A stretch of DNA of 64,000 bases from Streptomyces cellulosae (lineage in GTDB: Bacteria; Actinomycetota; Actinomycetes; Streptomycetales; Streptomycetaceae): contig NZ_JOEV01000023.1 of assembly GCF_000721105.1 (NCBI RefSeq), forward strand, positions 62,001 through 126,000, given 5' to 3'. Below, piece after piece: positions 50,819 to 59,605 of the stretch; positions within the stretch are counted from its first letter, which is position 1, and the number at the start of each line of letters is the position of its first letter. The translations under genes were made by a program, and so were the position numbers. The notes below the pieces were generated by a model that had not been told where the DNA came from, did not search any database, and saw only the letters and a list, made by a program, of their open reading frames with translations.

Positions 50819-51307
50819 TCACCGACTGCCTCCGGAACCGGTCGCCAAACGCTGTTCCCAGTGATCGACGAAGCCACTGTGCTCCTCGCGGTGACGGCGG
50901 ATGATCTGCGCGAGGACGTGGAACAGCTCCGCGGACATCGGGATGACGCGCTCGCGGTCGCTCTTGGACGGGCTGACCACCAGCAGGGCGACGACCTCGC
51001 CGTTGGGATGCTGGTCTTGCCGGTCGCTCAAGTGGGTCAGCTCGACGAGTTCCTCGCGGCGCAGGCCGACCAGGCGCAGGGTCTCCACCACGGTCCATTG
51101 CCAGAAGGCGCTGTTCTCCTCATAGGTCAGGCGCACCAGCTCGCCGGTGTCCCTGTTGATGACCCGGACCGGCTCGGACTCGAGGAGTTCTGGCCGTCGC
51201 ACGGTATCCGCGAAGCGCTCGGCGCTGATGCCGCCGACGGGGACGACGACGCCGATCCACGTCGTGTCGTGGATCTGGTCATCGTTGACCAGGGTGTTCT
51301 CGTCCAC
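50819..51307 (-). pseudogene. Internal fragment of a tyrosine recombinase
   Basis: RVINRDTGELVRLTYEENSA, FWQWTVVETLRLVGLRREEL (the first catalytic Arg region, TGLRxEEL), VELTHLSDRQDQHPNGEVVA, LLVVSPSKSDRERVIPMSAE, LFHVLAQIIRRHREEHSG. The domain breaks off before the HxxR and Tyr motifs, and the N-terminal SAM-like domain is mostly missing. A remnant of an integrase. Confidence 0.65.
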
Positions 51308-51409
51308 CGGCCGCTGGTGATCGAGAAGATCGGCGCGGGAACGTGAGCGCTGCGGGCCGTGTCCGGCCCTGCGGAGGGCCGACCGGACAGGGGCTGGGCC
51401 CCCACCGGA

Positions 51410-52324
51410 TCAGTGCGAGTCGGCGGGGACGGGCGAGAGCCGGTAGGCGCCCTCATGGGCGACGACACGGCCGGCGGTGGGCGGCGCGAAGTGGGTGCCC
51501 AGGACGAGGGTGTCCGTGCCGGCGAGCGAGCCGAGCAGCGTGCGGCGCGAGGCCTCGGACCGCTCGGGCTCGATGTCGACGCAGGCGCCGATGGTGGGGT
51601 GGGCGAGCTGGACAGGGTGGTGGATGCAGTCGCCGGTGATCAGTGCCGTATCTCCGCGGCTGGTCAGCTCGAGGGCGATGTGGCCGGGGGTGTGCCCGGG
51701 GGTGGGGATCAGGCGCAGGCCCGGGACGATTTCGACGCCGTCTGCGGGGACGCCGACGAGGTCGAGCAGTCCCGCCTCCTCCACCGGGATCACGGAGTCG
51801 CGGAACATCTGCTTGCGCGCCTCTTCCATGTCGTACCCGGCCCAGAACTCCCGCTCGACGCGCGAGGTGATGTAGCGGGCGTTGGGGAAGGTGGGGAGCC
51901 ACTCGCCGTTCACCTCGTGGGTGTTCCAGCCGACGTGGTCGGCGTGCAGGTGGGTGAGGATCACCAGGTCGACCGAGTCCGGGGGGAATCCGGCGGCGGC
52001 AAGGCGCTGCAGGTAGTCGGTGTTCAGGTTGTGCCAGGCGGGGTTGGCCCGCTCCTTGCCGTTGCCGATGCCGGTGTCCACCAGAATGCGCAGCCCGCCG
52101 ACGGTGAACGCGAAGCTGTGGCTGTCGAGGTACAGGATGCCCTCGTCGTCGGCGAAGTGGGGGCGCAGCCAGGCCTGTTGGCTGACGACGTCCGGGGTGG
52201 CGCCGGGCAGCAGCCACGGTCCGGTGGCGGGCGGCAGGAGGACCTCGTCGATGCGGTGGACGGTGACGTCGCCCACGGTCCAGGAGGGGACGGCGGCCGG
52301 GTCGGTGGCCGGGGGAGTGCTCAT
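51410..52324 (-). CDS. MBL-fold metallo-hydrolase
   Basis: A 304-residue metallo-beta-lactamase-fold enzyme. LVILTHLHADHVGW is the HxHxDH zinc motif, PTPGHTPGHIALEL supplies the next His, LITGDCIHHPVQLAHP the bridging Asp, and LGTHFAPPTAGRVVAH the last His. ILVDTGIGNGK precedes the core. The group resembles quorum-quenching lactonases and other small-molecule hydrolases. GAGGAAA lies 10 nt before the ATG at 52324. It directly follows the MFS gene on the same strand and is probably co-transcribed with it. Confidence 0.9.
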   Translation of the reverse strand: MSTPPATDPAAVPSWTVGDVTVHRIDEVLLPPATGPWLLPGATPDVVSQQAWLRPHFADDEGILYLDSHSFAFTVGGLRILVDTGIGNGKERANPAWHNLNTDYLQRLAAAGFPPDSVDLVILTHLHADHVGWNTHEVNGEWLPTFPNARYITSRVEREFWAGYDMEEARKQMFRDSVIPVEEAGLLDLVGVPADGVEIVPGLRLIPTPGHTPGHIALELTSRGDTALITGDCIHHPVQLAHPTIGACVDIEPERSEASRRTLLGSLAGTDTLVLGTHFAPPTAGRVVAHEGAYRLSPVPADSH

Positions 52325-52348
52325 GATCGGTCGTTTCCTCATGTCTCG

Positions 52349-53611
52349 TTACGGAAGGTCGTTGTGTGCGCTGTGGGCTGGCCGGCGTCTCGACACGGCG
52401 AGTGCTGCCAGGGCCGCGGCGGCGAGCAGGACGGCGGCGATGGCGTAGGCGTGGGCGGCGGTGCGCAGCCCGTAGTGCTGGGTGGCGGCGCCCGCTGCGA
52501 TGGCCGGCAGGCTCATGGACAGGTAGCTGAGGGCGTAGTAGGCGGCCAGGGTCGCGGCGCGATCCTGCTCGTCGAGCGGGGCGAGCGTCATGCGCAGCGC
52601 CCCTTGGGAGACGGCCCCGAAGGCGACGCCGGCCAGGGCCGCGCCGCCGTAGACGGCGGGCAGGCCGCCGCCGTGCAGACCGAGCAGGCTCAGGGCCGCG
52701 GACGGGACGACGGCCAGGCTTCCGCCGGTGGCGGCGGCGCGTGGCGCCGTGCGCCGCAGCGTCCACACGGTGAGCGTGGCCGCGGCGGTGAGCACGAAGA
52801 AGACCATGCCGCCGACCGCCTGCGGGGCGTCGGGGGCCACGAGGTGCACGAGCGCCGGTCCGAGGGAGGAGTAGAAGCCGCCCAGGGCCCAGACGGCGAC
52901 GACAGCGGTGCCGACCGCCAGCAGGGCACTGCTTGCCGACGGCGGCACGGCGAGGTGAGGGAGCAGGGAGCGCAGGGCACCGGCGTGCGGGCGGGCCGTC
53001 TCCGCGGTGAACGTGACCGCGATCGCCTGGGCGGCGAAGAGGACCGCCAACAGGACGTACACGGTGACCGTGGGCGCTGGGGCGAAGCGGACGAGGAGGG
53101 TGGAGGCCAGGACACCGGCGGCCATGCCCGCCACCGGGGCGATGCTGTTGGTCAGGGCGGACCTGCCCGGACGCAACGGGTCGTGAAGGTCGAGGAGGGC
53201 CGCTCCCGCGGCGCTGGTGGCCGCGCCGGTGGCCGCTCCCTGCAGGATCCGGGCGGTGATCAGCGCTCCGGCGCCGTCCGCCGAGGCCAGCAGCACCATG
53301 GATGCGGCCTCCAGTAGCAGAGCGCTCACCAGGACGGGGCGCCGTCCGAGGTGGTCGGAGAGCGCACCGGTGGTGAGCAGAGCCAGCAGCAGCGTCAGGG
53401 AGTAGGCGCTGAAGACCACGGTGATGGTGAGCGCGGACAGGTCCCAGGCGTCCTGGTAGTGGGGGTACAGCGGCGTCGGCGCACTGGATGCCGCGAGGAG
53501 CGCGGCAAGGATCGAGGCGTCCAGGACGAAGGACGCCGCGCGGTGGGCGGGCTGGGTACGGGCTCCCGGGTGGCTGGATTGCGCAGGTGCGCGGGGTGTG
53601 ACGGTGGACAT
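52349..53611 (-). CDS. MFS transporter
   Basis: A 420-residue permease with 12 predicted transmembrane segments. FSAYSLTLLLALLTTGALSD, HLGRRPVLVSALLLEAASMV is the signature loop between TM2 and TM3 (G-x-L-S-D-x-x-G-R-R). ILQGAATGAATSAAGAALLD and APVAGMAAGVLASTLLVRFA are the TM4-TM5 region. GAGGAGT is just before the ATG at 53611. Divergent from the AtzG/amidase genes with shared operator-like repeats; it may export or import the amidase or hydrolase substrate. Confidence 0.9.
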   Translation of the reverse strand: MSTVTPRAPAQSSHPGARTQPAHRAASFVLDASILAALLAASSAPTPLYPHYQDAWDLSALTITVVFSAYSLTLLLALLTTGALSDHLGRRPVLVSALLLEAASMVLLASADGAGALITARILQGAATGAATSAAGAALLDLHDPLRPGRSALTNSIAPVAGMAAGVLASTLLVRFAPAPTVTVYVLLAVLFAAQAIAVTFTAETARPHAGALRSLLPHLAVPPSASSALLAVGTAVVAVWALGGFYSSLGPALVHLVAPDAPQAVGGMVFFVLTAAATLTVWTLRRTAPRAAATGGSLAVVPSAALSLLGLHGGGLPAVYGGAALAGVAFGAVSQGALRMTLAPLDEQDRAATLAAYYALSYLSMSLPAIAAGAATQHYGLRTAAHAYAIAAVLLAAAALAALAVSRRRPAHSAHNDLP

Positions 53612-53630
53612 GGGACTCCTCAGAGCTAAA

Positions 53631-53695
53631 CGCAATCGGTTTGCTTTAAGTCACCGTAGGCTCTACAGTCGACTAACGCAAACGCTTAGCTTTTG
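53631..53695. promoter_or_regulatory. Operator-like repeats in the MFS/amidase divergent promoter
   Basis: CGCAATCGGTTTGCTTTAAG (53631-53650) and a related CGCAAACGCTTAGCTTTTG (53677-53695). The first matches CGCAATGATTTTGCTTTAAG upstream of the TetR gene at 55483-55502 in 16 of 20 positions. The half-sites AAAGCAAA and AAACGCAA are arranged as an inverted repeat, as expected for a TetR dimer. Confidence 0.75.
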
Positions 53696-53742
53696 ATGCC
53701 GAGGGTGGCCCCGCCCCTCCGGCCCCGAGGAGAGAGAAGTCC

Positions 53743-53952
53743 ATGTCCTTTGCTGAACTCACCCCGCCGGAAGCGGCCCTCTGGGCCGCCCGCACGGGGC
53801 TCCCGCTGCCGGCCGACCGCCACGCCGCGGTCGCAGCCACCGCCAACCACATCCACTCCGTCGTCGCGGTCCTGCGAGAGCTGGACTTCGGGGACACCCC
53901 GCCCGCCCCCGCCTTCCGCGCGGAACAGGAGATGCACGATGCAGCCGTATGA
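53743..53952 (+). CDS. AtzG-like small subunit (GatC-like)
   Basis: A 69-residue protein: SFAELTPPEAALWAARTGLP, PADRHAAVAATANHIHSVVA, LRELDFGDTPPAPAFRAE. The layout (a short helical protein ending in a loop that wraps an amidase) is that of AtzG/GatC-type partners of amidase-signature enzymes. It overlaps the amidase start by 14 bp. Confidence 0.72.
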   Translation: MSFAELTPPEAALWAARTGLPLPADRHAAVAATANHIHSVVAVLRELDFGDTPPAPAFRAEQEMHDAAV

Positions 53953-55329
53953 ACTGTCCCTGAGCGCAGCCGCCGACGCGATCCGGGCCAGGCAGCTGTC
54001 CCCCGTCGAGCTGGCCGACTCCGTCCTGGAGCGCATCGAACAGGTGGACCCGCACCTTCAGGCCTACGTCACCGTCACCGCCGAGCACACCCGCCGGGCC
54101 GCGCGCGAAGCCGAGAACGACATCGCGGCCGACCGCTACCGTGGTCCGCTGCACGGCATCCCGATGGGCCTCAAGGACCTGATCGACGTCGCCGGCGCGG
54201 TGACGTCGGCCAGCTCCCGCGTCCGAGCCGACCATCGCGCGCAGGCCGACAGCACCGTCGCCGCACGCCTGTCGGCGGCCGGAGCCATCCTGGTCGGCAA
54301 GACCCACACCCACGAGTTCGCCTACGGGCTGACCACCCCGCAGACCAACAACGCCTGGGACACCAGCCGGGTCGCCGGCGGCTCCAGCGGCGGGTCCTCC
54401 GTCGCCGTCGCCGCGGGCACCGCCACCTTCACCCTGGGCACCGACACCGGCGGATCGATACGGGTGCCCGCCGCGCTGAACGGGTGGTCGGGCTCAAGCC
54501 GACCTACGGCCTCGTCCCCCGCCACGGTGTCACGTCCCTGTCCTGGTCCCTGGACCACGTCGGCCCGATCACCCGCACCGTCGAGGACGCGGCCCTGGTC
54601 CTGACGGCCCTGGCCGGACACGACCCGCGCGACCCCGCGTCCCTCACCACTCCCGTCGTGGACTACCGGCCGGGCGCGGGCACGGACCTGACGGGGCTGC
54701 GCGTGGGCGTGCCGCGCACCTACTACTTCGACCACGTCGATGCGGAGGTGGAAGCCGCCGTACGGCGCGCCATCGACCAGCTCCGGGCCCTCGGCGCACG
54801 CCTCGTCGACGTCGAGATCCCCATGACCCGCTACATCCAGGCCACCCAGTGGGGCTTGATGGTGCCCGAGGCAACCGCCTACCACGAGAGCACCCTGCGC
54901 ACGGTTCCCGAGCTGTACCAGGCAGACGTTCGCATCCTCCTCGAGGCCGGCGAACTGATGCCCGCCGGGGACTACCTTCGCGCCCAGCGCGCCCGCACCC
55001 TCATGCGGCAGGAATGGGCGCGCATGCTGCAGGACGTCGACCTGATCGCCGCCCCCACCGTCCCGGCAACCGCGGTCAAGGCCGGCCAGGAGACGATCAC
55101 CTGGGCCGACGGCACCGTCGAGGGTGTCTCCGACGCCTACGTACGCCTTTCGTCCCCCGCCAACATCACCGGGATGCCGTCCCTGTCGGTACCGGTCGGC
55201 CACGAGGCGGCGGGTCTGCCGATCGGCATGCAGCTGCTCGGGCGACCGCTCGGAGAGAGCGTGCTCCTGCGAGTCGGCCACGCCTACGAGCAGACCCAGC
55301 CCGCCCGCGAGCTCGCGCGCGCAGCATGA
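53939..55329 (+). pseudogene. Amidase-signature hydrolase with one frameshift
   Basis: The first frame gives HGIPMGLKDLIDVAGAVTSA (catalytic Lys79), VAGGSSGGSSVAVAAGTATF (cis-Ser153) and TDTGGSIRVPAALN (nucleophile Ser173), ending at about 54482. The continuation VVGLKPTYGLVPRHGVTSLS, WSLDHVGPITRTVEDAALVL, GGxx-free C-terminal lobe and ITGMPSLSVPVGHEAAGLPI, GMQLLGRPLGESVLLRVGHA lies in the next frame to the stop at 55329. A single missing G in GAACGGGTGG (normal GAACGGGGTGG) explains it, so this could be an assembly error. Repaired, it is a ~463-residue amidase that would hydrolyse a carboxamide, biuret-like or acyl-amide substrate with the AtzG partner. Confidence 0.82.
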
Positions 55330-55482
55330 ACGAGCGCTTCCGGCCCGGCCAACCATTCCATCCGGGCCAAAGGCGCCGCTCCTCGCAGGCGTGCACGAAG
55401 TGGCGGTGCGTACACGGCTGGCGGCGAGAAGGTCGTCGAGCGAGTGGCCAGTTCGTCGCACGGAGGTGGACGGGTCGCCAGA

Positions 55483-55502
55483 CGCAATGATTTTGCTTTA
55501 AG
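55483..55502. promoter_or_regulatory. TetR operator upstream of the TetR gene
   Basis: CGCAATGATTTTGCTTTAAG, 10 bp before the TetR start, matching the site in the MFS/amidase promoter. Indicates autoregulation and control of the adjacent hydrolase genes. Confidence 0.7.
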
Positions 55503-55511
55503 GTGGGTTCC

Positions 55512-56075
55512 ATGAGCAGGCAGATGGTGCGCCCTGGTGGCCGCAGCGCCCGGGTTCAGGCATCGGTCCACGCCGCCGTACGCGAACTCGCGTCGGAAGT
55601 GGGCCGGGACGCCCTGACGGTGCCGCTGGTCGCCCAGCGTGCGGGTGTGACGCCGTCGACGATCTACCGCCGCTGGGGGGACCTGCAGGAGCTGTTGTCG
55701 GACGTGGCGGTCGAGCGTCTGCGGCCCGACACCGCGCCGGGGGACCACGGTGCTCTGGCATCCGACCTGACGGCCTGGGCCGAGCAGTTCCTCGACGAGA
55801 TGGCCTCTCCCGGCGGTCGCGCCTACATCCGCGACGCCCTGCTCGGCGACCCGGACGGCAGCAACGCCGGCCAGTGCTCGGCCTATGCCGCCGACCAGAT
55901 CGACTTCATCCTCACCCGAGCGGCTGAACGTGGGGAGAAGACGCCCGACGTCGAGACGGTCATCGACCGCGTCGTCGCGCCCACGATGTACCGCATCCTC
56001 TTCCGTCCGGACGGACTCGACGCCGCGTACGCGCGCCGACTCGTGGCAGAGATTCTCGGCCTGACCGGCCCGTGA
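55512..56075 (+). CDS. TetR-family repressor of the hydrolase cluster
   Basis: A 187-residue TetR protein: RSARVQASVHAAVRELASEV, GRDALTVPLVAQRAGVTPST, IYRRWGDLQELLSDVAVERL form the HTH domain; DLTAWAEQFLDEMASPGGRA, DQIDFILTRAAERGEKTPDV, ETVIDRVVAPTMYRILFRPD the C-terminal domain (TetR_C_11-like). AGGTGGG precedes the ATG at 55512. Together with its matching operators at 53631 and 55483 it is the likely regulator of the MFS, MBL, AtzG and amidase genes. Confidence 0.9.
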   Translation: MSRQMVRPGGRSARVQASVHAAVRELASEVGRDALTVPLVAQRAGVTPSTIYRRWGDLQELLSDVAVERLRPDTAPGDHGALASDLTAWAEQFLDEMASPGGRAYIRDALLGDPDGSNAGQCSAYAADQIDFILTRAAERGEKTPDVETVIDRVVAPTMYRILFRPDGLDAAYARRLVAEILGLTGP

Positions 56076-56239
56076 CGAGGTGATCGCACCGGCGTGACCC
56101 TCTGGGCAGCGCCTGCGACGCCCAGGCCTCGGAGTCCGGCAGGACCTCGCCGGGTCTCCAGCCCTCCGGCGGACGACCCAGAGGGCGTACCCGGAGCACT
56201 TCCCGAGCACGCCGAGGCAAGTCACCAGCCGGTGACGCG
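56076..56239. other. Short gap, no gene
   Basis: Nothing recognisable. Confidence 0.3.
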
Positions 56240-56480
56240 ACCGCCCCATGTCCCCGCAGTTAATGGAGGTGCCGCGGCCTTCGAACCTCTACCACCTGGC
56301 TTCCCAAGTGCCGTCTTGGGATTCGCCCCAGGTCACAGCACGCGGCGCGAATGCGGATGAACTCGAAGCCCTCGGCTTGCCCAGGTACACCATGTCTCCA
56401 GTCGTGGTCTACCAGGCCAATCAGTACGACCAAGACGGCAACGTCCTGGCGGCCACGACCACCGTCGTCCCGTCCCAGCA
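56240..56480 (+). pseudogene. Fragment of a GntR-type effector (UTRA-like) domain
   Basis: One frame reads EVPRPSNLYHLASQVPSWDS, PQVTARGANADELEALGLPR, YTMSPVVVYQANQYDQDGNV, LAATTTVVPSQ. The L-G-x-P/YxxxPVV-x-x-xxxxxDxxGxxxxxxTTVxP rhythm resembles the UTRA ligand-binding domain of GntR regulators. There is no DNA-binding part and no start with a ribosome site. Tentative. Confidence 0.35.
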
Positions 56481-56519
56481 TCCGAGTCCCCTCTGTTCAA
56501 CGAGCCAGATGAGGTGCAG

Positions 56520-56620
56520 TTAACACACCACCCGCGAACCGACGTCTCATACCTGCTCTCCAGCCGTTTGAAGACGAGCTCGAACCCGCTCGGTCGGCCG
56601 TTCAGCTCTGGAGGTCTTCG
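56520..56620 (-). pseudogene. Second DNA-ligase remnant
   Basis: FELVFKRLESRYETSVRGW on the minus strand corresponds to the EGLVFKRL…YRPSVRSW block of ATP-dependent DNA ligase (compare the larger remnant at 11.4-12.4 kb). Only about 30 residues survive. Confidence 0.5.
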
Positions 56621-56728
56621 CGCGTGTCGGGTGCGGGGACGGGTGCGGTACGTGCGGGACTGGACTGATGCGGCATCAGCCGTCATGATGACGCTGCCAT
56701 GACAAAGATGTCTCTTGGATGGTGACCC
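56621..56728. promoter_or_regulatory. Promoter region of the GH5 gene
   Basis: Contains CGGCATCAGCCGTCATG near 56669-56685 and the region just before the GTG start. No further element identified. Confidence 0.3.
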
Positions 56729-58669
56729 GTGCGCGGATCCTTCGTCAGAGCCACGCTCGCCGCCGTGTTACTCCTGGCGCCCCTGACGCCCGTCCCCGCG
56801 GCCGCACAGGATCCCGCCCCCGAGACCGCCACTCCGTCCGAAAAGGCCGCGCCCGCCGTGTCCGCCGCGGCGGACTGGAAGGCACCGCTCAGCACGCGAG
56901 GCCGCTGGATCGTCGACGCGGACGGAGACCGCTTCAAACTGCGGTCCGGCAACTGGCATGGAGCCAGCGGAACTTGGAACGGTTCAGGAAGCGCTGACGA
57001 GGACGCCAACCACCACGCGGGCGAGAACTCCGGCCGTATACCGCTCGGCCTGGACCGCGCCCCCATGGCGGAAATCATCGCCGGTTTCCGGGAGATCGGG
57101 ATCAACAGCATCCGACTGCCTTTCTCCAACGAGATGATCCACGACAGCGTCCCCGTCACGGACCACGCCGTCGCCGCCAACCCCTCCCTGCGCGGCAAGA
57201 CCCCACTCCAGGTGTACGACGCCGTCGTCCGCGAACTCACCGCTGCCGGCCTCGCCGTGATCCTCAACAACCACACGAACACGACCCGCTGGTGCTGCGG
57301 AGTCGACGGCAACGAACGCTGGAACGCGAGCCGGTCCACCGAGACCTGGGAGAGCGACTGGCTCTCCATGGCCCGCCGCTACAAGGCCAACCCGCGTGTC
57401 GTCGGCGCCGACCTCTACAACGAGGTGCGCCGCGACATCTGGGACGACCCCAACTGGGGCCTTGGTGACAACCAAGACTGGTTCGCCGCCTCGCAGCGCG
57501 TGGGCGACCGCATCCTGACAGAGGCCAATCCCAATCTGCTGATCATCGTCGAGGGCATCAACTGGACCGGCATCCCCGTTGACGGCCTCGCGCACGAACG
57601 TCCCACCCTGGAACCCGTACGCCGCCTCTCGCACACGCTCGTCGACTCCGGCAAGCTGGTGTACTCCGCCCACTTCTACGACTACACCGGCCCCAACCAC
57701 AGCGGCGCCACCGGAACGGGCGAGACCACCGACCCCCGCTACCGCGACCTGACCCCCACCGAACTGATCGACGTACTGAACCGCCAGGCGTTCTTCGTCA
57801 CCGCCGAACAGAACCAGCACTTCACCGCCCCCCTCTGGATCAGCGAGTTCGGTATCGGGGGCCGCGAGGAGACCGGCGCCCGGCAGCGCGCCTGGTTCGA
57901 GAACTTCGTCGACCACCTGATCCGCACCGACGCCGACTTCGCGTACTGGCCGCTCGTCGGCTGGCACGAGAACCGCACCGGCAACGGCTGGGCCCTGCTG
58001 CACTGGGACGCGGCGGGCAACCGTATGGGCCTGTACGACGGTGATGACTGGCGTGCCACCGCATGGACCAGGCTCATCGGGGGCCAGAGCCGCACCGGCC
58101 GCATAGCCCCCGTGGCGGACTGGTCGATGCTCAGCCCCGACCACGGCGACTACGTCCAGTCGCGGCGGATACGCGCCCTGCCCGACTGGGACTCCGGAGC
58201 CCGCAAGGCCGTCTGCCCCGACGGCCAGCGCCTCCTCGGCCTCAGCCACACCGGCAACCGCGGCCTGTGCTCGGACGTGTCCGCCGGTCCCATGTGGGAC
58301 CCGGCCGCCGGATACAAGGCGATCGTCGACGAGCGGTACGTCACGCCGGGCCGGGACTGGGCGACCGGATACACCAAACTCCAGTGCCCCGACGGCCACT
58401 TCCTGACCGGCTACAGCGCCCGTGGCGCCGCTCTCTCCGCCGTCCTGTGTGCAGCCGCCGCGCCCGGCTCGATCACCGGCACGAGCGGCCGCACCGTCTG
58501 GTTCGACCGCGGCGACAGCAGGGGCCCGGCCCCCAAGGGCGGCGACTTCGCGCAAGGCCACTACAAGGGCCAGTGCGCGGACGACGAGTACGTGGCCGGG
58601 ATCGCCTTCACCGGCCGGGTGGGCTCATCGCGCACCCCCGACGCGCTGTACTGCCGACAGCGGAGCTGA
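56729..58669 (+). CDS. Secreted glycoside hydrolase family 5 enzyme with triple Cys-module tail
   Basis: A 646-residue exported glycosidase starting at GTG. The signal peptide is RGSFVRATLAAVLLLAPLTP ending near AAAQ. The GH5 (alpha/beta)8 domain spans about residues 48-450: WIVDADGDRFKLRSGNWHGA, FREIGINSIRLPFSNEMIHD, VVGADLYNEVRRDIWDD (acid/base Glu232 in the NE motif), LVYSAHFYDYTGPNHSG and TAPLWISEFGIGGREE (nucleophile Glu373). The C-terminal ~190 residues are three similar modules, each framed by Cys (CPDGQRLLGLSHTGNRGLC, CPDGHFLTGYSARGAALS…C, CADDEYVAGIAFTGRVGS…C), probably carbohydrate-binding. Likely substrate beta-glucan, mannan or related polymer. Confidence 0.88.
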   Translation: MRGSFVRATLAAVLLLAPLTPVPAAAQDPAPETATPSEKAAPAVSAAADWKAPLSTRGRWIVDADGDRFKLRSGNWHGASGTWNGSGSADEDANHHAGENSGRIPLGLDRAPMAEIIAGFREIGINSIRLPFSNEMIHDSVPVTDHAVAANPSLRGKTPLQVYDAVVRELTAAGLAVILNNHTNTTRWCCGVDGNERWNASRSTETWESDWLSMARRYKANPRVVGADLYNEVRRDIWDDPNWGLGDNQDWFAASQRVGDRILTEANPNLLIIVEGINWTGIPVDGLAHERPTLEPVRRLSHTLVDSGKLVYSAHFYDYTGPNHSGATGTGETTDPRYRDLTPTELIDVLNRQAFFVTAEQNQHFTAPLWISEFGIGGREETGARQRAWFENFVDHLIRTDADFAYWPLVGWHENRTGNGWALLHWDAAGNRMGLYDGDDWRATAWTRLIGGQSRTGRIAPVADWSMLSPDHGDYVQSRRIRALPDWDSGARKAVCPDGQRLLGLSHTGNRGLCSDVSAGPMWDPAAGYKAIVDERYVTPGRDWATGYTKLQCPDGHFLTGYSARGAALSAVLCAAAAPGSITGTSGRTVWFDRGDSRGPAPKGGDFAQGHYKGQCADDEYVAGIAFTGRVGSSRTPDALYCRQRS

Positions 58670-58887
58670 TCCGCTGCCCACCTCGCCTCGCACCACTCGT
58701 CGGCAGCCAGGTAGCTGCGAGCACGGCTTGGAGTGGGGCGCCCTGCACACCGTCGCCGCTGCCGCCGACTGCAAGTGGCCTTGGGCCAGCCGTCGTCGAG
58801 GTGGTTCTCGAGCCGATGGAGGGATGCTGCGGCGTGGCGAACACTGACGGTGCTGCTGAACGCTGGCGTGGGGTTCCACAAGAGCTG
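58670..58887. other. Remnant stretch
   Basis: Between the GH5 stop and the break point of the IstB fragment. No recognisable gene. Confidence 0.3.
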
Positions 58888-59272
58888 CTGACTTGCCGGT
58901 GCCGGAGTCGCCGATCAGGCAGAGCGGCAGGCCCTTCTTGACCCAATCGCAGGTGGCCAGGGTGTGGATGACAGCCGGGTCGATGTGCGGGTTGGCCTCG
59001 AAATCGAAGCCCCGCAGCGACTTCTCCCGCGGGAAGGCGGCGGCCTTGATCCTCCGTTCGGAGCGCCGGCGGGCCCGGTCGTCACACTCGGCCATCAGGA
59101 GCTCGGCCAAAAACCCGCGATACGACATCTGGTCCCGGGCGGCGGCTTCGGCCAGGTCGGGGAACTGGGCGCGGATGGTCGGCAGCCGCAGCATGCGACA
59201 TGCCTGGTCAACGGCAGCGTCGGCGGCCTGGTCGGTCAGCCCGCGGTCCGGAGCCGCGTCCGACCTGGACAA
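58888..59272 (-). pseudogene. IstB (IS21 helper ATPase) N-terminal fragment
   Basis: VDQACRMLRLPTIRAQFPDL, AEAAARDQMSYRGFLAELLM, AECDDRARRRSERRIKAAAF, PREKSLRGFDFEANPHIDPA, THTLATCDWVKKGLPLCLIG-type text ending GDSGTGKSA (Walker A). The ATPase is cut off immediately after the P-loop, at about 58888. The rest of IS21 is missing here; an IstA N-terminal piece lies at 8.1-8.4 kb. Confidence 0.72.
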
Positions 59273-59324
59273 GGGGTGCTGAGCGCCCTCCGGGCGGCCC
59301 GGAATCCAGTGCCGTGAACGGTGC

Positions 59325-59605
59325 CGTGAACGATTCCAACGTCGTGCCCATCACCGCAGCTCACACCACCCGTCAGGGTGCCTCCCGGCACGCCGACACC
59401 TCTCTCCCTTCCTCTGAGACGTCGGCGAAGGGGAAGAAGTCCACTCCCACGGCCGGGAAGGTACGGGCCGATGCGCTGCGGATGCTGGGGTGCGTTCGGA
59501 TAGCCACGGTGCGGCAGATGGCTGAGGTGATCACGGCGGAAATGTCGACGGCCTGTCGTACGTGCGCAGGGCGATGAAGGAGCTGGCGGGGCTGGGGATT
59601 TCACA
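59325..59605 (+). pseudogene. Replication-relaxation protein N-terminal fragment
   Basis: VNDSNVVPITAAHTTRQGAS, then VRADALRMLGCVRIATVRQM, AEVITAEMS, and after a one-base shift SYVRRAMKELAGLG. This is the winged-helix start of a replication-relaxation protein (compare 48.9-49.4 kb). It is truncated after KELAGLG, where a lower-GC stretch begins. Confidence 0.6.

Noticed and set aside
51359..53317. A 652-codon plus-strand frame over the MBL and MFS genes
   Set aside because: Gly/Asp/Val-rich antisense shadow without motifs; the minus-strand genes are clear.
56984..58561. A 525-codon frame antisense to the GH5 gene
   Set aside because: Val/Gly-rich mirror of a high-GC gene; no ribosome site.
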